A DNA stretch of 64,000 bases from positions 1,524,168-1,588,167 of the forward strand of contig OZ020522.1 in NCBI GenBank assembly GCA_963971425.1. The letters run 5' to 3'. Numbering within the stretch: the stretch's first letter is position 1; every line of letters begins with the position of its first letter. The stretch is from Bryoerythrophyllum caledonicum (lineage: Eukaryota; Streptophyta; Bryopsida; Pottiales; Pottiaceae). The notes under the pieces were generated by a model. The model did not search any database. It was not told the DNA's origin and saw only the letters and a list, made by a program, of their open reading frames with translations. Below, in pieces: positions 33,691 to 46,200 of this stretch. Position numbers and translations under genes: made by a program.

Positions 33691-35700
33691 TTGGCAAACA
33701 CCTTTGGTGATTTGAACGCCCTTCACATGAGATTTTTGGAGGAGTTCCGGTCAGAGGTGGAAAAGAGTGCGGCTATAGCCTATGATGGCCTTATCTACGA
33801 TTAGACAACGTGTGGAGGAAGATTTTACTCCTTACATATGTCAATTTGAGCTAATAGTCATTAGATTTGTGGGCACGTTGCTCAACAACGACACCTTAAA
33901 ATAATTTTTCATCCAAGGTTTTCAAAACGAAAAAATAGTTAGAAAATTTATTTTCTAACCTCAAACTTTAAAAGAGGCCAAGGAGGTAGCCAAAAGGATG
34001 GAGCACATGAACAAATAGCATGAGAGGTTATGAAGAAGAGTAGGGGACAACTTCGCCAGTTTCATTTCAACTTACATTCAGAATACAGAGTATGCTCACC
34101 ACGTATTCCGTGACAAAGTCCCCACATGGTTGCAACATGGGACGAATCCCACTTCACTATTGTTGACCCATGTTCCTCTGAACAATCCTATGTCGGTCCA
34201 ATTGTAGTGTTAGCTTCCCTTGAGAGAAGTTCAAAAGATGAGATGAAAGAGATAGAGAGCTTGCAAAGAAAATTTGAAGACCGTATTGTTCAACAAATGA
34301 ATCAAACGAGTATTCAAGTGACGGTAATGATGAAGAATACGAACTCCAACCCCCCTCTTCGACCAATTGAGTCTAAAAGGCACCCTTCACATATATGATG
34401 CACAATATGTGGCTACCCCGGCCACACATCCCCGTTCTACGAACCTCCTCTTGGGTATCAACCCCTCAAGCAAGCTCCATAGGTTTAAGTGCAACCACAC
34501 CAAAACCATAGCTACTAGAGTGGTAAAAAAAACAACAAGGGCATGCCACAGAATAAATTCCATGCGTTTTATAGTAAAAAATACCTACCAGGGCAATGTT
34601 GAATTGAAAACCAAGTAGTTTGCCGCAACTATGGTGGAAATCACCCTACTCACATGTATAGGAAGCTAGACAAGGTAATCCCACTCTAACCTCCACCTAG
34701 AAACTATCAATAGTATGCATAATATTAGCAGATGGGGGCCAGACAACCTATACATTTAAATCATTTGAGGCCACTCAATTTGTACTATGATTACGGTAAC
34801 CATTGGTAGAATCAGCATCTACAGGGCCGATTTATAGACTCGAACTGGGTTTATTCAATTAAACCAAAATCAGAGACAACTTGATTCTCAATTCCTGGAT
34901 GTGAGATATATTAGTCAGACAAATGAGAAAGGCTATGGAATAGCTCCCTCCACTTTTTTGGTTGTATTCCAATCTCTATCACTAGAGTCAAATTTGGTTA
35001 CTCACAGCCCCTCCGAGGACGGTCTCAATCTCTTGGCCCCTACCTTAGCAATTGTAACTAGGTCAAAAGCCCCCCTGCCAATAGTCCCTGAAGAGGAACT
35101 AGACTCCACCACCGATAGCCCTCTACTATTCTCGGATTTAGAAGACGTGACTAAGAATGCAGCAAGGGCGACTAAAGATCAAGGCAAGGAGCTTGTCTAC
35201 ATTGAATCGTTGCCGAAAAACTTCTCTTTTTCAGTTCCAGCCCATGAGCACAGTGTAAATTCAGAAGGTGAAAAAGGAGAGTGGAATGGCATAGGTGTAC
35301 GAGACGCGGAGTGGTTGCTCCCCCGGAAGACCAAAACCAAACCAACACTTGGTTTGTATGACTTGTGGACAAACTTGGGAAGAATTAAGGCGGATATCAC
35401 TATAGCCCAACTATTAAAACTATCACCGGAGACCGGTAAATTGCTTAAACCAAGCTATCCATTAGACTCCGGAGAAAAACGAAGGTAAACATGCAACAAG
35501 GGCTTAGGTTATCAACAAGTCAACATATGTAAAAGTCATGGAAGTGGAGGCGTATATTGTGGACAAAATGTCACCCAACATTCTTGTAGATGGGGGGAGT
35601 AGTTTAAACATAATGCCTTTACTGACCATGGAGAAGCTCAGGCTGAGTATCACAAGTCCTTGTAGAAATTAGACTACTAACTATGAAGGTGTTTAATTGC
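33690..35700 (+). pseudogene. Second gypsy-type gag-protease remnant, opposite orientation
   Basis: The plus strand encodes a gag-like stretch (FLEEFRSEVEKSAAIAYDGL at about 33730, later TLKEAKEVAKRMEHMNK in shifted frames). Two worn zinc knuckles follow, CTICGYPGHTSPFYE near 34400 and CRNYGGNHPTHM near 34620. A 195-residue open frame (34901-35488) then leads into a retropepsin segment NILVDGGSSLNIMPLLTMEK at 35577-35636. The knuckles lack their last cysteine and several stops interrupt the frame. No reverse transcriptase is found. Confidence 0.6.
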
Positions 35701-35879
35701 TTCACAGATGCCCAAAAGAGTTTCATCAAATTGAACATTTCAAGAAATTAAGATCTTGTGTCGGTTGTAGTCAAAGCATTGATAAACCTTTGATTCATCA
35801 TCACAGCGGACCAAGATCAAGGATAAGGATTTAAAGTGCACTTAGGGGCTAGTCTTTAAGTGGACATATGCTCAACAAC

Positions 35880-36480
35880 AAAATATCTTGAGGTGTGAAA
35901 TTGAATTTCTGTCTTGAATTTTGTTCAATAGGTGTAGTGGTTTGTAGCATTTGGTGTAGCATGCGGTTAGCAAAATGATTTGCCGCTGCAAGTATAGCCT
36001 CTTCCTACAAAATAGCTAGCAAATTAGCTCCAAACAACAACGTCTGCATTGTTTGGCATAAGCAGCAATTCATCCTTTCCGCAACCCCATTTTCTTGTGG
36101 TGTGTGCGTAGCCATTAGTTGCCACTAAATTCCTCATAGTGAGTAAAATTATTTAAGTCTGTTGAGTGATATTCTCCACGACGATCTAACTTGGAATGTG
36201 GAAAATGTTTTGCTTCTTGCAGCGAAGAAGTATATCCATATGCGCCAATAATAATCATCTATAAATGTGAGAGAATGGCGTGCTCCATTGGAGGAAGTCC
36301 GCAAAAAAAGTCCGTAGAGATCTAAGTGTACGAGTTCGAGTGGTTTGGAAAACTGTGTATGATAAAGTATGTTTTGGAATAGGGTGGACGTACGTGTTGT
36401 TTGCCTTAAACACATGCTTCACATGTGGATTGGATATTCTTGAGAAGTGGTAAGCCTCAAACCATGCCTCTAGTCTGAGA
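35880..36480 (-). pseudogene. Copia-type integrase remnant
   Basis: Minus-strand frames read KPLELVHLDLYGLFLRTSSN and LTFIDDYYWRIWIYF (36149-36415), then AKHFPHSKLDRRGEYHS in another frame near 36180. These are the first and second aspartate regions of a Ty1/Copia integrase core. The third motif (usually NGVAER.N) appears degraded near 36080. The remnant is frameshifted and has no polymerase. Confidence 0.65.
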
Positions 36481-38269
36481 AGTTAAAACGGATAAACAAC
36501 ATGGACTCACAGTCTAAACAATTCTTCACACATTTGTCGCATATCAAAAGTAGCCCCGCAACTTTACAATGTTGCCTACATGTCCATAATTCCACAAGTA
36601 TCACATATGTATAGACCTAGAACTACTTGAGTATCACATATGTATAGACCTAGAACCACCTGAGTATCACATAGGTGTAGGCATAATATAACCTCTTCTA
36701 TCTGCCATAGGTCCATTACATCAAAAGCAGTTTAACGAGCAGAATATGCAAAAAAAATTCAATCTTGTAACACACCAAAAGAGTGCAGACATCAAACTAA
36801 AATGCGTGCTCTAACAAATCTTATCTCAACAAAAGAGCAAAGATCCAAAAATCGGCTTTACATCCATCTATGTGATCACGCCCACTCAAATTAGATGCCC
36901 CCCCTCTAGCACCCAAAAATCCTCCACCACGTCTTCATTGCACAATGCCTTTGCCTTGGAAGCCACATGCTAAGTATTGTGAGGATTTACTAGCATCACA
37001 TGCACAGAGACGCATGGTGTTAAATACAAAAACAACTTCTCCTTTATACCACACTTCAGAGTGTGAAAAACCCATCGCAAGATACTTAAAAAGAGTCATT
37101 GCAAGCGCCACATGAGCGCCTTTGGCTCCATCTTGCCTTTTATACGTCTTTTTTGAGAAATCAACAAAGTGAAAAACTTGACTTGATGGAGCTCCAAGCA
37201 CAAATTGGAAGTTATCTTATAATGCGTGAGATCATTTAGATTTGGTATTAGAGTTGCACCATAGCTTTTTTCTGTGATAAATTTGCAGCCAAAGCCACCT
37301 CAATGTCTGTAGCGCCTACATTTTTTTCACCTTCGGAAGAGCATCCTGGTAAAACTAAGCTTACGCTCTTGAAAGGTCTAAAATACAGTTGTAATATTGG
37401 CAATTGGTCCAATTGCATTGCAATGATGACAATTATTTGTTTTTTTAAGTTTGGTGGCACATATCAAAATTTGTTGTATTATAGTTATGGTTTGTTGTGT
37501 TTTCTACATTTATATCACTTGACTGTGGTTAGCTTGTGATCTTTGTGCAAGTAAAAAAAAACATCTTACAATCAATTTGCTCTTCAAGCAAATGAACTTG
37601 GTGCTTGGCAAACACTCATGCATAGCTTGACAATTGTATTGTTACAAAGCCCATCATACGTGGATTTTGGTGAACGGATGGCAATTTTCAACTCTTTGGA
37701 AGTTTGGAGGCTAATTTCCCCGACTTAATAGTTCAGCTTGGTGAAAAGTATCAACCTCCGCTTGGATGGTTCAAATACTACAACATTATCAATTCACATA
37801 GAGCCTTCCTGTTTAGAATCCATTTTATGGGAAAACCATCTACGTAGAGCTATTTAGGACACAACGGAAGGTGATCTTGTGTTATTACTTACAAGTATTG
37901 TTTGTAGGATTTGAGTTTCTCTAGTCACTAGGGGACCAATGAAAACCTCTATTTACCTTTACTATGGAAGAACAAATAACTTTAATTGAGACCCTGAGCG
38001 GTATTTGTGGCCTAGCAACACACCTAGCATTCATGAAATTAATCGCTAATTTAGGTCGCACATTCTCCATCAATGCAACAACTTCCTTTGATGTGTAATT
38101 GTGTATAATGGTGGCTAAAGTGGGAGTTTCTTGCTATTCACATCACTCACTTTAGTTGAAGACATCCACAAGACTAAAATATTTATACCATATATCAAAA
38201 CTGCCACATGCAAATGTGTTTAAAGTTATTAGTATACTTTGGAGGGTAAACTACTTTTATCCGTCAAAG
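36481..38269. other. Worn retroelement-like and AT-rich sequence
   Basis: A minus frame at 36935-37201 may be a scrap of the copia polyprotein but has no motif I can name. A short local repeat, TGAGTATCACATATGTATAG, occurs two to three times at 36590-36675. Nothing else is seen. Confidence 0.3.
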
Positions 38270-38299
38270 TCCACAATTTGCATGTGTTTAAAGTTGCCG

Positions 38300-38491
38300 T
38301 ATACTTTGGAGGGTATACTACTTCTATCCTTCAATAGATTCTTGCAAGAGTGTTTGTACTTTGAATAAAGAAGGTGCACTTGTGCACTAGGTTTATATAC
38401 TTTGGAGGGTATACTACTTCTATCCTTCAATAGATTCTTGCAAGAGTGTTTGTACTTTGAATAAAGAAGGTGCACTTGTGCACTAGGTTTA
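38300..38491 (+). repeat. Perfect 96-base tandem duplication
   Basis: Copies at 38300-38395 and 38396-38491 start TATACTTTGGAGGGTATACT and end TTGTGCACTAGGTTTA. A third, diverged start lies near 38236. The duplication has few or no differences, so it is probably recent. Confidence 0.8.
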
Positions 38492-38660
38492 CAGCTTCGC
38501 ATTGACATATCATATGTGAAAAAAAAGTTTGTACATGATTATTGATGATTTTTTTTCTCTTTTGTCTACTTGATTGTATTAAAAAATGTTCCAAACAAAA
38601 ACGAATTGAAACATAAGTTTTATATGTGATGAGAGACTTGATCAACAATCACAAAATAAT
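38475..38660 (+). repeat. Segment shared with the TTAA MITE at 28.1 kb
   Basis: Similar to 28075-28260 over about 185 bases (both contain TGTGCACTAGGTT, CTTCGCATTGACATAT and AAATGTTCC). No TTAA ends are seen here, so it is a fragment. Confidence 0.5.
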
Positions 38661-38879
38661 GAAGAATCTCTTAAACACAAATTTCAATCAAAATTTAAGA
38701 CCAGAATCATTTTGTATGTGTTGCAGAAGGAGCTGACTATATACCATGCTCTACATATGCAAGAGCTGAAAATTGGCCCTGGAGTGATGAAGAATCGCGG
38801 CAAGCTCTTAGCTATGGCGGAGTCAGATCCCTACGATGAGACAATGCTGCAGGAAAAACCTGCGGAAAACGATGTTCCA

Positions 38880-39845
38880 TCATAATCTGTACGCAAATAA
38901 GGAGTCGTCTCGCATCCTAATCTCGGTTCCGGAGCTCGTCCTCATCTGGGTCTGGAAGTGAAACTCCAGAGGCCCGGACATGGTCTCGCGCTTCGCAGCA
39001 ACGCTGCGATCCGCAGACCAGTTGCTATCAGCATACGGATTGACGTGCATCTTCTTCCCGGAGCGCGATCTGTGCGTAGACCGGGAGAAGAAAACCTCGT
39101 CGGAGAGGCTGTTCGACTTGCTGCGCGACAAGCGTTCGTTGCTCAAGCGCCTCCCGGACTTGCTAGCTCCGTTGCTGAACGAGAAGTAGCTGGCGCTCAC
39201 GTCGGGCACGCCCCTGGACGACTTGCTGCGAGAAAGAACTGGAGGTTTGGAAGGATTAGATCTCAAGGAGTTGCCTCGCTCGAGTTCGACGAGTTGTGCG
39301 ATGGATTCGGAGTCGAACTCGCGCGAGAAGAAGAGAGTGGAGCCTTGCGTGCCGGAGTCGTCGCCCATGGGCCCTCCGCCGGGGATCACGCCCGAGGTCG
39401 CGACAGTGTTCATCATGTGGACGTACGTGTCGCGGATACGCGCGAGCAGGCACAGCGGGTTGAGGTACTGGCGAGTTTTCTTGGACGATTTGTGGCGCCG
39501 CAAGCCTTGCACTTGCACTGACTTCTTCGACGTCACTTGCACCAGTCCGCGCTGCGCCCGTTTGCGCCAATGCAGAAGCGTCAGCGCCAAGCGCGACCGG
39601 ATCCCGGCTGTCGTCTCCTTCTCACTGTCCTCCTCACTGCCTGTGGACGGCGCCTCCGCTGCGAGCGCCGCCTCCTTCCGCTTTGCCTGCAACTCCTGCA
39701 ACCCGGTCGGAGCCGGCGCAATTACCTGCTCACCAGCTGATCTCGGCGTGTCTGGCACATTGCCTCGGAACTGCGGCGGCACGAAATCCTCCAGCACCGG
39801 CGACAGCATCGGCACCACATGCACAGCAGCTCCCTTTGTCGGCAT
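38880..39845 (-). CDS. Basic Ser/Arg-rich plant protein of unknown function
   Basis: A single-exon frame of 321 residues on the minus strand starting at ATG 39845. The N-terminus is proline-rich (VPMLSPVLEDFVPPQFRG). The middle holds a basic helix (LALTLLHWRKRAQRGLVQV) and a short hydrophobic/amphipathic motif NPLCLLARIRDTYVHMMNTV near residue 150. The C-terminal half is rich in Ser, Arg and Lys (SRSKSSRGVPDVSASYFSF and several RSRS-like stretches). GC-rich codon use, no frameshift, and a GC-rich leader on the 5' side support a real gene. The motif around LLARIRD.YV.MMN looks like a conserved core, but I cannot name the family. No catalytic residues or transmembrane segments are seen; nuclear or membrane-peripheral location are both possible. 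Confidence 0.7.
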   Translation of the reverse strand: MPTKGAAVHVVPMLSPVLEDFVPPQFRGNVPDTPRSAGEQVIAPAPTGLQELQAKRKEAALAAEAPSTGSEEDSEKETTAGIRSRLALTLLHWRKRAQRGLVQVTSKKSVQVQGLRRHKSSKKTRQYLNPLCLLARIRDTYVHMMNTVATSGVIPGGGPMGDDSGTQGSTLFFSREFDSESIAQLVELERGNSLRSNPSKPPVLSRSKSSRGVPDVSASYFSFSNGASKSGRRLSNERLSRSKSNSLSDEVFFSRSTHRSRSGKKMHVNPYADSNWSADRSVAAKRETMSGPLEFHFQTQMRTSSGTEIRMRDDSLFAYRL

Positions 39846-40680
39846 CGCTGCTCCAATGACCTCAACCTAACAACCCCAAGCTCGCGAGTCCTTCCTATCT
39901 ACCACCGCAGCGACGATCGCCTCCTCCCCGTCCTTGTCAAGCACATCTCTGCCACAAAGCGTCCTCAAATTCACAAAATCAAGTTCCTCTGCACCCCGAT
40001 CAAAACAACCGCCTCTTCTCTGTCCTCGTCAGCCACACGCATCCTCTGCAATTCCGTCGTCTCCAATACCACAGTCCACCTCAAATCCCACCGCAACTCA
40101 CTGCACATCCAAAAATCGAAGTACGCTCCCAGTCCGAACCCCGGACATAACACCTGCGCTAGCTCGTAAGAAAGCATTCACAATTCCCCTCAAATCACAC
40201 TGCAACTCAAGCATCCACGAATTGTAGACCTCAGGCGCTTCTCATCTCCAGCCTCCCAAACTTGCTCAAATTACAGCCCCACCTCAGCTCCTCAATCTGA
40301 GTCCGACCGAAAGGGAGAAAGCATATAGCAGGCCCGCAATGTGAGCTGAATTCGCCATGGAAACGCGTGCAGAGATCTCTGCGATCGAGCATCATTCGTG
40401 TTCGTGAGACCGCGAGTTGAGCAGGTTGAAGTTTGGTGACGCATGGAGGAGCTGGAGGTGGTAGATTTGGGGGCGGAAGATCCACGAACTGTGTACATTC
40501 GAGGGGTTTTGGTGGATTTTAGGGGTTGGTGCGAGATTCAACTCGGAGTGACGGGAGTCCACGGCGTGGTCGTGGAACTGGGAATTGGGAGGACGAAAGC
40601 GGGCGGGGATTCAACAAAGGGGGCGTGGTCGGGGTTGGAGGATTGACCTGGGAGGGGGAGTTCGCGTGATTGGTGACCAA
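39846..40680 (-). promoter_or_regulatory. Leader and promoter region of the 38.9-39.8 kb gene
   Basis: The 600 bases upstream of the ATG are GC- and CT-rich on the coding strand, with several short upstream frames. The CpG-rich character ends near 40680. A plus-strand frame at 40443-40646 overlaps it and has no domain. Confidence 0.4.
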
Positions 40681-41253
40681 TCATGACGCTGGACTCGGTC
40701 TGGTGTTGACTGGCTCATGATGTCCGGTGTTAGGGACTCCATCGCGTTACCGTCAAAATAAATTTAAAAAACAGTCTGAAATTAGATTTGTGACATTTTG
40801 GATTTTTTTCTAGAATAATTCTTTTCGGTCGAAATCTACATAGGGATTTAATTGCACAAAGCCATCTAATCTTTCCTGGCTTGATATCCTTGTAAATAAG
40901 AACGTGAAAACTACACTAAAAAAGATATTAGTGTTTTTGGACCAATAGTGTAGTTACCCCTATGGCTTTACTCTCATTAAATGTCACTTTGGTGACAATT
41001 AGTGTTCAACCGAGTGTCACAATGATGCGCCTCCTAACTAACACAACTTGCCTCAACTTCACTTTTGGATATAGTGAAAGAGAGAAAGATTCACAATCAC
41101 TCACTAATTAGTTGTGTTCATTTCATTGCCATCTCTCTTGTCCTTCTTTTGCATTTGTAAAATTCCGCAGGTGGAACCTCTTCTAGTTTGGACAATGAGC
41201 AAGAAGGCGTGAGTTTTTTGGGTGTGAAGTTGAGGACGTTTAGGGTTATTTAA
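40681..41253. other. AT-rich sequence with CACTA-like fragment
   Basis: At 40911-40957 CTACACTAA and TTAGTG/TAGTGTAG form a short inverted pair, similar in motif to 7599-7725. No gene is seen. Confidence 0.3.
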
Positions 41254-42440
41254 CCTCTAAACGACCAAGCTTTGTACTTCACCAAAACCACCCCAAAATT
41301 GCCACTTTGAAACAAGATAAAATTTGACTAATTCAAACAACCATTTACTTTTTCAACCCTGGGATTTGCAAGCCAACTATTACAAAAAGACACCCTTAAA
41401 TTTTTGTAAAATTTGACCGTGAGGATTGAAAGGTATATGCATTTGAAGAGGGAAGAATTGTTTTTTTCTACTGTGTCCGGACAGGTTCAGCATACTTTGA
41501 CTCAGGATAATTGCAATTTTTGCACTTCACATTGCATAAACTCAATGGATCTATGTTGTACCTTGTATTAGGTCATTGCACGCCAAAAATCACATGTAAT
41601 GGAGGTGTTTACGATAACAAAAATGGACCTGCAGCCACTAGAGGTATAGAAAGTGGCCCTTTATTTGAGAAGCAATTTTTTTTAAAAATAGATAAATAAT
41701 TGTTGGATCTAAAATCCAAATGGTCAATAGAATTATTATGAATTATTCTAAATATAGAAACAATTTTTTAAAAAGTAAATCCTTAATTTCTATGCATTTT
41801 AAAGTGAAAACAATGATAGTTGCCAAGTACTTTCCTTCACTACTACCCGCCTAAAAAGAGTGCAATTGTCAACTCTAGAGTAGCACTATTCATCTCTATA
41901 GTACCCTAGCCAACTACCAAAAGAGTCAAGCTTTTTATGTTTGAAGCACCATAACCTTTTCCCTATAAGTCCAAAAAAAAAAAAAAATCCTTGGAAAGAT
42001 AATCCATACTTCTGTTAGCAATAAAAATTACATAAAGTTTTCTTAACCCCTAAGAGCCCAAGTGTATGTGGGGCGTACGTTTCCAAATTTGGGCAGGTTC
42101 CTAAAATTCGAAAAATAATCTTTTTTTTAAACTCTTGTGCTAGATTTTCCTTGATAAGAGCTCCATGGAGATATTTTTATTATTTTTTTGGATTCATGGT
42201 TTGAAAGTTAGTACCACTCAAAGTTAGAAATGGGGACTCCAAAAATTTTCTAGAAGTCTCTATTGACATCCATTCATGTAGAGAATATTTCCTTCTCTGA
42301 AAATGTCAAGAAAAATTCTTGTCATTAGTGTAAAAAAACATTTTAAAACATTTTACATATATTGGGCAAGCAGGGAAACAAACGAGCGAAGCTATTTTGT
42401 GAGCCGAAAGCGGCGAGCAAAAAAATTAGGGTTTTTGGCA
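41250..42440 (+). repeat. Two diverged fragments of TTAA-type elements
   Basis: TTAACCTCTAAACGACC begins at 41250 and the following 450 bases resemble the left part of copy B (1722-2200; shared phrases include ATTTTTGCACTTCACA versus ATTTTTGCACTACACA). A second start, TTAACCCCTAAGAGCCCAAGTG, lies at 42043 and the following 400 bases resemble the left part of copy A (60879 onward, for example CAGGTTCCTA). Neither has a visible right end. Both look like old, truncated copies. Confidence 0.45.
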
Positions 42441-43248
42441 GAATGTGAAATACCTTGAATTTTTTAATAGTAACAATTTTAAAATGATTCAAATATGGCC
42501 GAAATTCACTTTTTTTGGTAAGAAATTGGATAAGTTACTATGGAAACTAAATGAGCCTATCACCGTGGGATTAAAGAATTTTGTAACTATATTCACACAT
42601 TGGAAATGAGACCAAGATTTTTAGTTGGTTTTAAAATTCACTTTAGAAATATATTATTTTGAAAATATTTAAACCGTGCGTTTATTCAGTATTTGAAGAG
42701 CACCATTACAATACTATAGCATAGATAACAAACCTAACAAATTGTGAACACCACCGCTTCCATGTTCGTTACTTTTACAATGTCAAAATATGCAAGGATA
42801 AAAATTATAGAAATGACCTTATTAGTGTCTCGTTTTTTTTTCATTTTCTTTTATCTTGAAAATATTAGGAATTTAGGATGTGAATCAAAAATATACAATA
42901 GGATATCTAAGGTGTACAAAGAAGACCTAGTACTTAGTACATTTTGTGAAGAGAATTACGTATGCAATATTTTTTTATTTTATGAGATTGATAGTATTGC
43001 TAAAAAAATCATAAAATACTAAGAAGAAACTAGACAAGACGCATGTATCGCACTATAAAGTGGTGGCCCTTTTAGTCCCACCACTATTTCTGTTAAAGAT
43101 GCAATAACAAGTACAATAGGAGTAATTGTCAAATTGTTCTAACAGTTTGGCACTTTAGTAGAAAAAATTCTAAGACATTCTTGATTTTGTTGTAGCTAAA
43201 ACTAAGTGCGTAGATAGAGTGACCTACTTCTGGAAGCAAACCACATAG
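42441..43248. other. AT-rich sequence, nothing recognised
   Basis: Only a 92-residue AT-driven frame (42744-43022) rich in Phe, Ile and Lys, without motifs. Confidence 0.4.
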
Positions 43249-46200
43249 CTACGTAAATACATAATACATATGTTTGCAATTTATCCACTGGCCAGGCTTA
43301 CCGAGGGACTTTGCTGCCATATCCTTGAAAAATGGACAATCACAACTTGGAAATTGTCCAACAATGAGCAAGCATAGAGATGTCTTGGATCCTTGGCAAG
43401 ATTCAAACCTTAAAATTGAATCCAATGTTGGAGTGGGAAGCATAGAGACTTTTAGAACTTTACCGTTCACAGAGAAGACAGACGCATAGATGTTGGAGTG
43501 CTTTGTTGTTGGTGCCTTGGAGTTGCGCGGCATGTTCTTCCCAAATCTGCGCCTCGGGTATTTGTCAGGAAAACCTGGGACTGGGTGTTCATTGAAATTT
43601 ATAAGCCCTAGGTTTTACTCACGAAACAGCTCTTGCAGGGCTAGCCTAGGCCGTTCTGCCAAACAAAATCCTGCATGCTCTACAGCAAAAACTTCTTGCT
43701 GACTAAGACCGGTGCCAAGCTTGACATGCCAAACCTTGGACACTGGCAGTTTTGTCAAAACCCACTTGCGTCTTGTGCCCTTCACACAACGTTCTCTATT
43801 GTCATTGCAAAAGAAAAATTGCATCTGTTCCACCTTGTTCTTCTTGTAATTCGTCATCACCCCCGTGTATGTAGGAGCAGGAGTAGACTTGTTGTGTTAG
43901 ACAATCTTGGCCACGCATTTCTTCTTAGTGAGAGCTTGTTGTGCAAAACAAGCTTTCGCTAAAGTCTTTGGAAGTCGTGCAATGTGCTAATCCTTCTCAT
44001 TACAAGCGGACTCAAGGACCACCTTTTGTATGATGTAGAGTTGGATCGACAACTTCTATTTCTTCACGTGGAGAAATTTCTTCAACGATTTCTGACTCAA
44101 CATCTCGTGTAAGATGGATAAATTGTTGCCACCACAACGTGTCCTCTTCAGAGGCTGACATATGCTAATCTAGTTAGGGCGGTAGGAGTCATACTCTGAT
44201 CCAATGTGAACGTTTGTTTTGCGCTTTAGAGATAAAAAAAACCTCTTCACCTTCTAGATGCGGCTCTCTTGTACAGAATTCTCAAGCGCTTGGCAATTCT
44301 TCTAACGCCGCATGTAGCTTCATAGGATCTCCGATGCTCTTGGCATTGCGTTGGGCTAGACAAAGAGGAAGGTCTTATTTACTGGGTCATGTGACTGCTC
44401 TATCGCCTTTGGAAAACTGATAATATGCAACGACTTGCGTAAACGCTTGGACATAGTTGTCCACTGTGGCCACATACAAATCATTTCCCCTCTTTCGAGA
44501 TTGTTGAAGCCACTTGTTGTGCATCGTTTCTCCAAGGTTGCAAGAGGGCATCTCCACAAGTTCCGCTTCCGTATGATCCTACGACATGGAGTCACTTGTT
44601 AGTTACAAGATAATAGGGTAGATAAAATTTCAATTTATTCCTGAAAAAAACATGTGTGGAAGACATGACCTACAAGATTCATAAATCCACCCCATTGGCG
44701 GTAACAAAAGTGCCAAAATGCCAGTCAAAGGTCTAGTCGAATAAGGCCTTCATCTATTGTAGCGCCTAATGATAGCCACCAAGACTTAATGGCATGGTAC
44801 TTCATTTCAGCATCTTCCAACGAATTAGCATCCTTGTGTTGTTTACACAAGCAACGGTGCTGCTCCTGAAGATTAGGTTGAATATCCATCTTTGTGTGCT
44901 TCTCAAGAGATTGTGTCCAATGGAATAAGCATGTGCGTTCCCAATCCTCCATTGGAATCTTTGCATCACCAAAGCCGTAGATGATCCTCAGCGCATTTCA
45001 ATTAGCTTGGGCACTATCCGCCATAAATCGGTTAAATTGGGGTTCCAAAATGCTATGTTGAGGTGCAATGACATTCAAATTCTTCCAGAATACAAATTGG
45101 GCCTCAACATCCTCAGATTGCATATCACATACAACTATTGTCAAAACACGACAACATGAGGCGTCGTACACATGACAAGCCATGGTAGTCCACCCCTTTA
45201 TACGCTTCACATGGTCAAACATCAGCCAAGCATTGCACAAATCTCCATAAAGCTACATCCGCCTTACAAGATCAACACCATTGCCCGGTCCAACTTCAAA
45301 CATTTTGAAAACAAATACTTTGTCAGACTGCAAACCTTGTCCCGGAAACAAGTTATTCTGCAAATATGCCCATTTGCTAGATCCTCTTAGTTTCGTAGTA
45401 TTGTCCATAACTTCATAGCGTCTTAGGTACTAGAAGGATGTGACCTTGTTGCGCAGATTTGGAGATGTTAAATTCTTGCACTTCTCAAGGATATGTACCA
45501 ACTCCTTCGTGGACAAACTCTCTTCAAGAGAACCTTCCAGATTCAACAAAAGTTCTGCTACAAATTCTTTGCAAGAGAACCTTCCGGATTCTACAAAAGT
45601 TCTGCTACAAATTCTTTGCTGGCCTCCAAAACTATAGCAGAATTTGTAGCGGATGGAGTTCTCTCAACTTGTTCTCTGAGGAGGGTCGTCAATTTTCCTA
45701 AGCTTCTTTGTCAACACCAATCTTGACACGATGTGAGTGAATACCAATATGAACACAAGCACGGGACATGGGTGGAGGACTTAAGACATAGTAGATCTTG
45801 ACAAAGAAAATGTTTGAACAAGAAGGAGGTGTCTGACACACTTTGTAGACAACTGTGGAGTTTTTTGGAGTTTGGATTCAATGTCATATGGTAATTACAA
45901 TGCCCCATCCCACTCCATTTCATTAGCTGGTGTTGGTCTATGAACTCTATTGAGATAGTTACATTGGTAATTGGTGCACTGCAAGTGACCGAGGCAAGAT
46001 GACATTGTAAAAGAGAGACTCATGTCATTCTTAATGTGGGTTGTGACTGTACGAGTCCAGCATGACCATTGTGACGTTTATCCATGCCCTGCAAGAGCTT
46101 CGCTTGAGAATGCGAGGAGGACATTGTAGTTGGCGGCAAGTCAAAAATTACATTGCCATCAAAGCTTGGAGGTAAGCAATCAACGATTACTATCTGAACA

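Noticed and set aside
38300-38491. Tandem 96-base copies as a possible CRISPR-like array
   Set aside because: Only two abutting copies without spacers, in a plant nuclear context.
38958-39870. Plus-strand frames of 187 and 215 residues
   Set aside because: They are antisense shadows of the GC-rich 321-residue minus-strand gene.
40443-40646. 67-residue plus-strand frame as a divergent gene
   Set aside because: It overlaps the leader of the minus-strand gene, is short, and has no domain.
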